Below are positions 1 through 5,332 of a DNA stretch of 5,365 nucleotides, in pieces. Under the pieces are notes generated by a model. It did not search any database. It was not told where the DNA came from and saw nothing but the letters and a program-made list of their open reading frames with translations. Source of the DNA: an uncultured Bacillaceae bacterium (GTDB lineage: Bacteria > Bacillota > Bacilli > Bacillales > Cytobacillaceae); contig CALKIU010000065.1 in assembly GCA_937995745.1 (NCBI GenBank), positions 1 through 5,365 on the forward strand. Reading direction: 5' to 3'. The position numbers and the translations under genes were made by a program. The first letter of the stretch is position 1. Each line of letters starts with the position of its first letter.

Positions 1-103
1 TATGGATCCTCTTATGGCATTGGTTGTGGGAGGGCTGCTTGCTTACGGAATCGTCCGGAAAGTGGGTCAAGCAAAGAGAAAGAGCCAAAAGGAAAAAGAT
101 TAA
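1..103 (+). CDS. C-terminal end of an unidentified membrane protein (partial)
   Basis: An open frame enters from the left edge and ends at TAA 101-103, with a second in-frame TAA directly after it. The visible ~33 residues are one hydrophobic, glycine-rich stretch (about 15 residues, ending near AYGIV) followed by a highly basic, lysine- and arginine-rich tail of about 14 residues. This is the usual appearance of a last transmembrane helix with a cytoplasmic positive tail, as in many bacterial transporters. The ATG at base 2 is in frame but lies at the window edge, so it is probably internal. I cannot identify the family. A role with the downstream cystine transporter is not indicated, because a terminator-like stretch and a separate promoter lie between them. 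Confidence 0.6.
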   Translation, partial: MDPLMALVVGGLLAYGIVRKVGQAKRKSQKEKD

Positions 104-110
104 TAAGCTG

Positions 111-187
111 TCTGCGGCGGGCATTGTGGAAACCTTTTTATATGCCGCGGAGTCGATTTCTTTGGGCCTTGTATGGCCTCTTTTTTT
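111..187 (+). terminator. Probable terminator region after the partial upstream gene
   Basis: Two hairpin candidates follow the double stop. The first pairs 111-119 with 143-151 (about 8-9 bp, two G-T pairs) around a 23-base loop and has no T-run right after it. The second pairs GGCC 165-168 with GGCC 175-178, plus a G-T pair, and is followed by a run of seven T at 181-187. The second has the right form for an intrinsic terminator but its stem is short. Together they probably end the upstream transcript. Confidence 0.45.
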
Positions 188-294
188 ATTCCCGGAATAG
201 AAACGTCTGAAAAAAGGGCAACTGTTCCGCGGAGGGTGAGAGAACGAATGGTTGATTTTTTATCGTATATATCTATAAAACAAATAATTCATAT

Positions 295-323
295 TTGACA
301 TATCGGAATTAATTTAATACGAT
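295..323 (+). promoter_or_regulatory. Sigma-A promoter of tcyP
   Basis: A perfect -35 box TTGACA (295-300) is separated by 17 bases from a -10 box TACGAT (318-323). Transcription would begin near 330, leaving a short leader before the ribosome site at 355-360. The ~40 bases upstream of the -35 box are very AT-rich and could act as an UP element. Overlapping the promoter are an inverted pair TATCG (301-305) / CGATA (320-324) and a GGAATT (305-310). Both are possible repressor contact sites. Confidence 0.75.
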
Positions 324-366
324 AGGTATACTGGTAAAACCTTTTTTTGACATTAGGAGGAATACG

Positions 367-1749
367 ATGGATACTTTTCTGATCATCATCAATATCGCAG
401 TTTTACTATTGCTTATGTCCGGATTGTATATGATGCAGAAAAAGCGCGTCTCGTTTTCCAAGCGGGTTTTTACTGCCTTGGGATTGGGGATTGTCTTCGG
501 GATTGCGATCCATTTACTGTACGGGACGGATTCCGCGGTAACAACCACAACCATAGACTGGTTTAACATTGTCGGTACAGGTTATGTGAAATTGTTGCAA
601 ATGATTGTCATGCCGCTTGTTTTTATATCTATTATCGGAGCTTTTACCAAATTGAAGATAACCAAGAATATCGGCAAAATCAGCCTTCTCGTCATCGCCA
701 TATTAATAGGGACAACGGCTGTTTCGGCCGTCATCGCTATTTGCACAACACTGGGTTTTGACTTGCAAGGCATAGAACTGGAAGCAGGCGAAGCTGAAAA
801 AGCGCGCAATGCCGTATTGGAGGAGCGGGCCGCCACCGTTGAAGGCATGACAGTACCCCAACAAATACTGGAAATGTTTCCGGCCAACCCGTTTCTTGAT
901 TTGACGGGGGCACGGGCCACATCCACTTTGGGAGTTGTCATATTTGCCGCTTTTATTGGCGTGGCTTATCTCGGGATAAAGCGCAAGGAACCGGAACATG
1001 CTGAAACTTTTGCAAAAATCGTCGATGCCGTCTATTCGGTCGTGATGCGCGTCGTCACACTGATTCTCCGGTTGACTCCTTACGGGGTTTTGGCTTTGAT
1101 TACAAAAGTTGCGGCCACAAGCAATTTTACCGCGATCATGAAGTTGGGAACATTCGTCATTGCTTCTTATGTGGCGATCATTTTAATGTTTGTTGTGCAC
1201 ATGTTATTGATTTCCTTTGCCAAATTAAATCCGGTGCACTTCTTGAAAAAAGCCCTGCCGACATTAACTTTTGCTTTTACATCCCGTTCCAGCGCCGGCA
1301 CGTTGCCCATGACGATTAAAACCCAGACAAAAGATTTGGGCGTCTCGGAGGGAATTGCCAATTTTGCCGGTTCGTTCGGGCTTACCATTGGACAAAACGG
1401 TTGCGCCGGCATTTATCCGGCCATGCTGGCTGTTATGGTTGCTCCGGCGGCGGGAATTGACCCGGTCAGCCCCTCATTTATTTTGATGCTTATTCTCGTA
1501 ATAGCCATTAGTTCATTTGGTGTTGCCGGCGTCGGTGGAGGCGCCACGTTCGCCGCTTTGATAGTTTTATCGATCATGGATTTGCCGATCGCCATCGCCG
1601 GTCTGTTGATATCCGTTGAGCCTTTGATAGATATGGGCAGAACGGCGCTTAACGTCAGCGGTTCGATGACGGCCGGAATATTGACGGGCAGAATCACCGG
1701 CGATTTGGATGTAAATGTTTATAAAAGGCCGGAAATTGTTGAAGCGTGA
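367..1749 (+). CDS. tcyP: L-cystine uptake transporter TcyP (DAACS family)
   Basis: This encodes a 460-residue membrane symporter that imports L-cystine as a sulfur source. It belongs to the dicarboxylate/amino acid:cation symporter family. The start ATG is fixed by AGGAGG at 355-360, six bases upstream. N-terminal hydrophobic helices (about 5-22 and 36-52) precede a charged loop (about 135-165), which I recall as typical of the TcyP group. The re-entrant-loop motif TSRSSAGTLP lies at 305-314, followed by GQNGCAG (342-348), GVGGGAT (388-394) and the C-terminal signature DMGRTALNVSG (422-432). Length and sequence agree closely with my memory of Bacillus subtilis TcyP (about 463 residues), including the shared stretches VKLLQMIVMPL and SVEPLIDMGRTALNV. 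The gene seems monocistronic, with its own promoter and a strong terminator after it. In B. subtilis this gene is repressed by CymR when cysteine is plentiful. Cystine specificity is inferred from family resemblance. Confidence 0.93.
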   Translation: MDTFLIIINIAVLLLLMSGLYMMQKKRVSFSKRVFTALGLGIVFGIAIHLLYGTDSAVTTTTIDWFNIVGTGYVKLLQMIVMPLVFISIIGAFTKLKITKNIGKISLLVIAILIGTTAVSAVIAICTTLGFDLQGIELEAGEAEKARNAVLEERAATVEGMTVPQQILEMFPANPFLDLTGARATSTLGVVIFAAFIGVAYLGIKRKEPEHAETFAKIVDAVYSVVMRVVTLILRLTPYGVLALITKVAATSNFTAIMKLGTFVIASYVAIILMFVVHMLLISFAKLNPVHFLKKALPTLTFAFTSRSSAGTLPMTIKTQTKDLGVSEGIANFAGSFGLTIGQNGCAGIYPAMLAVMVAPAAGIDPVSPSFILMLILVIAISSFGVAGVGGGATFAALIVLSIMDLPIAIAGLLISVEPLIDMGRTALNVSGSMTAGILTGRITGDLDVNVYKRPEIVEA

Positions 1750-1837
1750 TTTTGTCAAGTCTGCGGGTGCTTCGGCTCTTTTAAAAGCGTTGAAGCGCTC
1801 TTGCATGTAAATGACAGGAGCGGAGTCTGCTAATAAG

Positions 1838-1879
1838 AAAGGCGGATTTGGGGAAATGTTTTCCCAAATCCGCTTTTTT
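1838..1879. terminator. Bidirectional intrinsic terminator shared by tcyP and thiC
   Basis: A long hairpin pairs 1842-1855 with 1860-1873 (14 bp including one G-T pair, four-base loop) between the converging ends of tcyP and thiC. On the plus strand it is followed by six T (1874-1879). On the minus strand the stem is followed by TTTCTTATT. It should therefore stop tcyP transcripts efficiently and also serve as the thiC terminator. The thiC stop codon lies only 12 bases beyond the stem. Confidence 0.9.
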
Positions 1880-1885
1880 CCGATT

Positions 1886-3667
1886 TTATTGGTAAATGTT
1901 GCCGCCTTTTTCCTTGAATTCGCGCGCTTTTTCTTTCATTCCTTTTTCAATGGCTTCCGCATCCGTCAGATTGTGTTTTTTGGCATAATTGCGGATATCT
2001 TGCGAGATTCTCATGCTGCAAAACTTCGGTCCGCACATGGAGCAGAAATGGGCCGTTTTGGCGCTTTCCTGTGGAAGGGTTTCGTCATGATATTCTTGGG
2101 CCCGCTCCGGATCAAGGGAGAGATTGAATTGATCTCTCCATCTGAATTCAAAGCGCGCTTTTGAAAGGGCGTCGTCTCTTTTTTGCGCATCAGGATGCCC
2201 TTTCGCCAAATCGGCTGCATGGGCGGCGATTTTATAGGCGATGACGCCTTCCCGCACATCGTCTTTATTCGGCAAGCCCAAATGCTCTTTCGGTGTGACA
2301 TAGCAGAGCATGGAAGTTCCGTACCAGCCGATGAGCGCCGCTCCGATGGCCGATGTGATATGGTCGTAGCCGGGCGCTATATCGGTTGTCACCGGTCCAA
2401 GGGTGTAGAATGGAGCGCCGTGGCAGATTTCGATTTGTCTGTCCACATTTTCTTTAATCAAATGCAACGGCACATGGCCGGGGCCTTCCACCATCACTTG
2501 CACATCGTATTCCCAGGCGATTTTAGTCAATTCGCCCAACGTTTCAAGTTCGGCAAATTGTGCTTCGTCATTGGCGTCGGCGATTGAACCCGGTCTTAGT
2601 CCGTCTCCCAGTGAAATGGCGATATCATAAGTTTTCAGAATTTCGCAGATCTCTTCAAAATGCGTATATAAGAAGTTTTCTTCATGATGATAGAGGCACC
2701 ATTGGGCCATGATGGAACCGCCGCGCGAAACGATTCCCGTCAGGCGGTTTGCGGTCAAAGGAATATATCTTAAGAGAACGCCGGCGTGAATGGTAAAGTA
2801 GTCGACGCCTTGTTCGGCTTGTTCGATTAATGTATCGCGGTAGATTTCCCATGTGAGATCTTCGGCGACTCCGTTTACTTTTTCAAGAGCTTGATAGATG
2901 GGCACCGTGCCAACGGGAACGGCCGAATTGCGGATGATCCACTCCCGGATGGTATGAATATTTTTGCCTGTCGACAGATCCATCACCGTATCGGCTCCCC
3001 ACCGCGTCGCCCAAATCATTTTTTCCACTTCTTCCTCAATAGATGAGGAGACCGCCGAGTTTCCGATGTTGGCATTTACTTTTACATGGAAGTTGCGGCC
3101 GATGATCATGGGTTCCAATTCCGGGTGATTGATATTGGCGGGAATAATGGCCCGTCCGGCTGCCACTTCTTGACGGACAAATTCAGGGTCGACATTTTCC
3201 CTGATGGCCACAAATTCCATTTCCGGTGTGATGATTCCTTTCCTCGCATAATGGAGTTGGGTGACATTTCTTCCCGGTTTTGCCCGCAACGGTTTGCGTT
3301 TCAAACCGGGGAACGCCGGCTTGGCCCGTGGGTCATTTTCAACCCGGAAACCGTTGTCTTCCGGTCTTATTTTCCTTCCTTCATACTCTTCGGTGTCATT
3401 CCGCTCCCGGATCCAGGCATCCCTAATCGGCGGCAAACCTTTTGTAATGTCAACTTGATAGTTTTCATCCGTGTAAGGTCCGCTCGTATCATAGACCCGG
3501 AGAGGAGGGTTTTCTTCATTCCCGAAAGTTCCCGTTGTCGGGCTCAATTGAATCTCCCGCATGGGAACTTTGATATCGGGTCTTGAACCCTGCACATATA
3601 CTTTTTTGCTGTTCGGAAAATTTGACAGAATAGAAAGATTATTCGGATTAAAAAAAACGGTGGACAT
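1886..3667 (-). CDS. thiC: Phosphomethylpyrimidine synthase ThiC
   Basis: ThiC is a cytoplasmic radical SAM enzyme that rearranges 5-aminoimidazole ribonucleotide into HMP phosphate, the pyrimidine half of thiamin. The C-terminal cluster motif CSMCGPKFC gives C542, C545 and C550 (CX2CX4C), the ThiC arrangement for the 4Fe-4S cluster. H398 (in GPGHVP) and H462 (in PKEHLG) are spaced like the metal-binding histidines known in this family. Other conserved stretches include PGLKRKPLRAK, NINHPE, SRGGSIMAQW and SLGDGLRPGSIADA. I chose the ATG at 3667 (593 residues) because AAAGGGAGA at 3677-3685 lies nine bases upstream of it. An upstream ATG (3688) and TTG (3691) have no ribosome site and would lengthen the protein beyond the ~590 residues of B. 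subtilis ThiC. The gene is transcribed alone within the window, under a TPP riboswitch. Confidence 0.97.
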   Translation of the reverse strand: MSTVFFNPNNLSILSNFPNSKKVYVQGSRPDIKVPMREIQLSPTTGTFGNEENPPLRVYDTSGPYTDENYQVDITKGLPPIRDAWIRERNDTEEYEGRKIRPEDNGFRVENDPRAKPAFPGLKRKPLRAKPGRNVTQLHYARKGIITPEMEFVAIRENVDPEFVRQEVAAGRAIIPANINHPELEPMIIGRNFHVKVNANIGNSAVSSSIEEEVEKMIWATRWGADTVMDLSTGKNIHTIREWIIRNSAVPVGTVPIYQALEKVNGVAEDLTWEIYRDTLIEQAEQGVDYFTIHAGVLLRYIPLTANRLTGIVSRGGSIMAQWCLYHHEENFLYTHFEEICEILKTYDIAISLGDGLRPGSIADANDEAQFAELETLGELTKIAWEYDVQVMVEGPGHVPLHLIKENVDRQIEICHGAPFYTLGPVTTDIAPGYDHITSAIGAALIGWYGTSMLCYVTPKEHLGLPNKDDVREGVIAYKIAAHAADLAKGHPDAQKRDDALSKARFEFRWRDQFNLSLDPERAQEYHDETLPQESAKTAHFCSMCGPKFCSMRISQDIRNYAKKHNLTDAEAIEKGMKEKAREFKEKGGNIYQ

Positions 3668-3674
3668 AGAAAAA

Positions 3675-3726
3675 TCTCTCCCTTTCATCAATGATTAGGG
3701 GCGAGATCTGGGCAAACATGGAGAGA
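3675..3726 (-). promoter_or_regulatory. Candidate ribosome-site sequestering helix of the thiC leader
   Basis: In the thiC mRNA the segment at 3720-3726 (TCTCTCC in RNA sense) is exactly complementary to 3675-3681 (GGAGAGA), which includes most of the thiC ribosome site. This 7-bp helix, with a 38-base loop, would block translation initiation. It is followed by five T, so it might instead act as a weak terminator. It lies about 60 bases downstream of the TPP aptamer and is a plausible output element. No folding calculation was done. Confidence 0.45.
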
Positions 3727-3746
3727 GGATTTGAAATGAATTCACA

Positions 3747-3770
3747 GAACTTGCATGAATGCAAAAGTTC
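3747..3770 (-). other. Hairpin in the thiC leader between aptamer and ribosome site
   Basis: Bases 3747-3755 and 3760-3770 form a 9-bp stem with a two-base bulge and a four-base loop, about 17 bases downstream of the aptamer in the transcript. No U-tract follows it on the minus strand, so it is not a standard terminator. It may be part of the riboswitch expression platform, as one arm of a competing structure. That role is inferred. Confidence 0.4.
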
Positions 3771-3787
3771 CTTGAAAAATATCATTT

Positions 3788-3887
3788 AAAACTTCCCCAC
3801 GCTGGCATGATCCAGATCAGGTCCAAAGGGTTCAGAAACTTTAGCGCGTTTCTGTCTCAGCCCAAGCTATTGGACACCCCTAGTTTT
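3788..3887 (-). ncRNA. TPP riboswitch (THI element) in the thiC leader
   Basis: The minus strand contains the conserved thiamin pyrophosphate aptamer. Read 5' to 3' it shows ACTAGGGGTG (from about 3883), CTGAGA (3860-3855), a P3 stem of seven pairs (3848-3854 with 3833-3839), CCTGATCTGG (from 3821), then ATGCCAGCG and GGGGAAG. Helix P1 closes it with AAAACT (3887-3882) pairing to AGTTTT (3793-3788). A GTCC/GGAC pair (3872-3875 with 3821-3824) starts P2. When TPP is abundant, this element is expected to lower expression of thiC, about 120 bases downstream. The distance to the start codon leaves room for either translational or transcriptional control. Confidence 0.96.
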
Positions 3888-3900
3888 ATATTCTTTGATA

Positions 3901-3928
3901 AGTATACAAAAGTTTACAGGGAAGTAAA
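3901..3928 (-). promoter_or_regulatory. Probable sigma-A promoter of thiC
   Basis: On the minus strand a -10 box TATACT (3906-3901) is preceded at 16 bases by TTTACT (3928-3923) as -35 box. Transcription would begin near 3894, a few bases before helix P1 of the TPP riboswitch, which is where a riboswitch promoter should lie. The promoter region shares short blocks with the one before the second TPP riboswitch at the right end. Confidence 0.65.
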
Positions 3929-3980
3929 GGGAAAAACGAAAAATAATAACAAAGTACTATATGGCGTCGGGATGTGATGT

Positions 3981-4039
3981 CCGGCAAAGACGGGCGCGTA
4001 ATGAATGCCGGTCCGGCAGGCCGTGCCGGCTTTGTTTTT
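3981..4039 (+). terminator. GC-rich double inverted repeat ending in a terminator-like hairpin
   Basis: The hexamer CCGGCA occurs at 3981-3986 and 4013-4018, and its complement TGCCGG at 4006-4011 and 4024-4029. This allows two successive hairpins. The second has a five-base loop and is followed by CTTTGTTTTT, so it resembles an intrinsic terminator on the plus strand. No gene on the plus strand upstream would need it. The GC-rich sequence contrasts with the AT-rich flanks. It could end a small RNA, protect the next gene from antisense read-through, or be a remnant. Confidence 0.5.
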
Positions 4040-4048
4040 GCATGCAGC

Positions 4049-4074
4049 GGCAAATTGAATTTTTGCCCTTTTTT
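4049..4074 (+). terminator. Second plus-strand terminator-like hairpin
   Basis: GGCAAA (4049-4054) pairs with TTTGCC (4062-4067) around a seven-base loop and is followed by C and seven T (4069-4075), the form of an intrinsic terminator. It lies ten bases after the first one and partly overlaps the -35 region of the promoter for the dehydrogenase gene. As with its neighbour, no plus-strand gene upstream accounts for it. Confidence 0.5.
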
Positions 4075-4091
4075 TGTACGGCTCTTATAAT
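4063..4091 (+). promoter_or_regulatory. Probable sigma-A promoter of the dehydrogenase gene
   Basis: A perfect TATAAT (4086-4091) is preceded at 17 bases by TTGCCC (4063-4068), a four-of-six match to the -35 consensus. Transcription would begin near 4098, giving a leader of about 80 bases before the likely ribosome site. That leader contains the inverted repeat TTGAAA/TTTCAA (4109-4131), the 10-base palindrome GTTTGCAAAC (4153-4162) and the hairpin around the ribosome site. Confidence 0.6.
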
Positions 4092-4161
4092 TTTGGTAAT
4101 GGAATATATTGAAAGTCTTGCAGATTTCAAGTTTGATTTCACCATCATTCTCGTTTGCAAA

Positions 4162-4195
4162 CAGACAGCTTTCAGAGGGGGTGATTCCGCTGTCT
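4162..4195 (+). promoter_or_regulatory. Hairpin presenting the dehydrogenase ribosome site in its loop
   Basis: CAGACAGC (4162-4169) and GCTGTCTG (4188-4195) form a perfect 8-bp stem around an 18-base loop. The loop contains AGGGGGTGA (4175-4183), a one-mismatch version of the full anti-SD complement AGGAGGTGA. Such a structure can control translation through a protein or by refolding. Whether it does so here is inference. Confidence 0.5.
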
Positions 4196-5182
4196 GGAAA
4201 TGAAAGAACAAAGCCGGTGATTTACATTAGAAGCAGCATTCCTGAAGAATACCGGCAAAAAATGAAGGAATTAAACGTGGAATTAATCGTTGAGCCGTGG
4301 AAATACGGAGAACCGGAGCCGGAACCGGTTGCGGATATCTCCCGTTGCAATGTTGTTTTGACGTCAGGGATTCGCGATTCTTTAACCATTCTGGATAAAG
4401 CCCCGAACATTGAATGGGTGCACTCTTTCAGCGTCGGAGTGGAAAAATTGCTTGAAAACGAACGGGTAAGGAAGAGGGGCATTATTATAACGAATTCCCG
4501 CGGATGCACGTCCGTTCCGATCGCCGAACATACAATTGCTTTGATTGCCGCCATGGCAAGGGGAATTGACAAGATTATCCGCAACCAAATTGACAAAGTG
4601 TGGGGAAAAATACCGGTTATCGATTTGGAGGACGCGATCGTCGGCATTATCGGCTACGGGGATATCGGCCGTGAAATCGCCAAACGATGCAAGGCGCTGG
4701 GAATAAAAGTATACGGCGTTCGGCGCCATCCTGATAAAAGCAGGGGAACGGATGAACCGGCCGATGCGGTGTTCGGTTTGGATGAAGTGGATTTTGTTTT
4801 GCGGCAGGCTGATTTTCTTGTGCTTTCTTTGCCGCTGACAAAAGAGACATATCATTTTTTGGATGAGAAAAAAATTGCCCGTATGAAAAAAGGCAGCCGC
4901 TTAATCAACGTCGGCAGGGGAAACACGGTTGTAGAAAAAGATTTGCTTGCCGCCTTGGAAAACGGACATTTGGGAGGAGCGGCCCTCGATGTGTTTGAAA
5001 CAGAGCCCCTTCCCCAAAACCACCCTTTTTGGACGATGGAAAATGTGATTGTTTCTCCCCATCATGCTTACTGGTCTCCTAAAAATAAGAGGCGGAATCT
5101 GGAACTCTTTTTGCGCAACCTCCTCCACTTTATGGAAGGAAAACCGCTTATAAATGTCGTTGATAAAGAACTGGGTTATTAA
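4181..5182 (+). CDS. D-2-hydroxyacid dehydrogenase family protein (substrate unknown)
   Basis: This encodes a cytoplasmic, NAD(P)-dependent oxidoreductase of the D-isomer 2-hydroxyacid dehydrogenase family (relatives of phosphoglycerate dehydrogenase and glyoxylate/hydroxypyruvate reductase). Counted from GTG 4181 (333 residues), a split substrate domain (about 12-110 and 300-333) surrounds the nucleotide domain. Its GYGDIG motif is at 158-163. The catalytic set is complete: R246 in NVGRG, E275 in FETEP and H294 in SPHHA. R181-R182 stand where NAD-specific enzymes usually have an aspartate, which suggests NADP preference. The start is uncertain. GTG 4181 is almost fused to the ribosome site. 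CTG 4190 has ideal spacing but is a rare start. GTG 4217 gives the most typical family N-terminus but has a poor ribosome site. The frame is also open back to TTG 4109. The gene diverges from thiC, has its own promoter, and its link to thiamin is unproven. Confidence 0.88.
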   Translation: MIPLSGNERTKPVIYIRSSIPEEYRQKMKELNVELIVEPWKYGEPEPEPVADISRCNVVLTSGIRDSLTILDKAPNIEWVHSFSVGVEKLLENERVRKRGIIITNSRGCTSVPIAEHTIALIAAMARGIDKIIRNQIDKVWGKIPVIDLEDAIVGIIGYGDIGREIAKRCKALGIKVYGVRRHPDKSRGTDEPADAVFGLDEVDFVLRQADFLVLSLPLTKETYHFLDEKKIARMKKGSRLINVGRGNTVVEKDLLAALENGHLGGAALDVFETEPLPQNHPFWTMENVIVSPHHAYWSPKNKRRNLELFLRNLLHFMEGKPLINVVDKELGY

Positions 5183-5189
5183 GAGGCTT

Positions 5190-5248
5190 GGTCCGCCTGA
5201 GAAGTTTTTGAAGTTTGGCGGGAATGGACCGCCGGGATGAGATTTTTT
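5190..5248 (+). terminator. Weak candidate terminator after the dehydrogenase gene
   Basis: Two alternative stems are possible: GGCGG (5217-5221) with CCGCC (5229-5233), or GGTCC (5190-5194) with GGACC (5226-5230). Six T follow at 5243-5248, but nine bases after the nearer stem, which is too far for a classical intrinsic terminator. The position, just after the stop codon and before a new promoter, supports the role. The form does not fully fit. Confidence 0.35.
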
Positions 5249-5283
5249 ACAGATATAAGAAATTTTTTAAATTTGTTAGTCCC

Positions 5284-5312
5284 TTTACTTTTTCTAACAT
5301 TCGTATTATGAT
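5284..5312 (+). promoter_or_regulatory. Probable promoter of the second TPP-controlled transcript
   Basis: TTTACT (5284-5289) and TATGAT (5307-5312) are spaced by 17 bases. Transcription would begin near 5319, about 15 bases before the second TPP riboswitch. An alternative -10, TATTAT at 5304-5309, would have too short a spacer. The same -35 hexamer, inside an identical CCCTTTACTT block, is found at the thiC promoter. Confidence 0.6.
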
Positions 5313-5332
5313 CTTAACAAACAGAATATAGT

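Noticed and set aside
1738..1797. Nine-base direct repeat GTTGAAGCG (1738-1746 and 1789-1797) around the tcyP stop
   Set aside because: Similarity does not extend beyond nine bases, so no duplication or attachment site can be supported.
1761..1799. Small hairpins with a TTCG loop and an AGCG/CGCT stem after tcyP
   Set aside because: The stems are only 2-4 bp with mismatches. The strong hairpin at 1838-1879 is the credible terminator.
1811..2164. Plus-strand open frame over the 3' end of thiC
   Set aside because: It is antisense to conserved thiC codons and begins inside the shared terminator region. No ribosome site is seen.
3895..3963. Plus-strand promoter candidates (TTGATA 3895, TTTACA 3913, TACTAT 3955)
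   Set aside because: None has a partner box at 16-18 bases, so no promoter for a small plus-strand RNA could be supported.
3759..3977. Plus-strand open frame of 72 codons with an ATG at 3759
   Set aside because: It runs antisense through the thiC leader and TPP riboswitch, lacks a ribosome site, and its sequence is explained by the conserved RNA.
3961..4203. Plus-strand open frame of 80 codons, with a shorter 34-codon version from ATG 4099 whose TGA overlaps the ATG at 4200
   Set aside because: The long form reads through two terminator-like hairpins and a promoter. The short form has no good ribosome site, and its ATGA overlap concerns an ATG that is out of frame with the dehydrogenase. 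Chance is the simpler explanation.
4222..4855. Minus-strand open frames of 141 and 157 codons opposite the dehydrogenase gene
   Set aside because: They mirror a well-conserved dehydrogenase frame and show no recognisable domains or ribosome sites.
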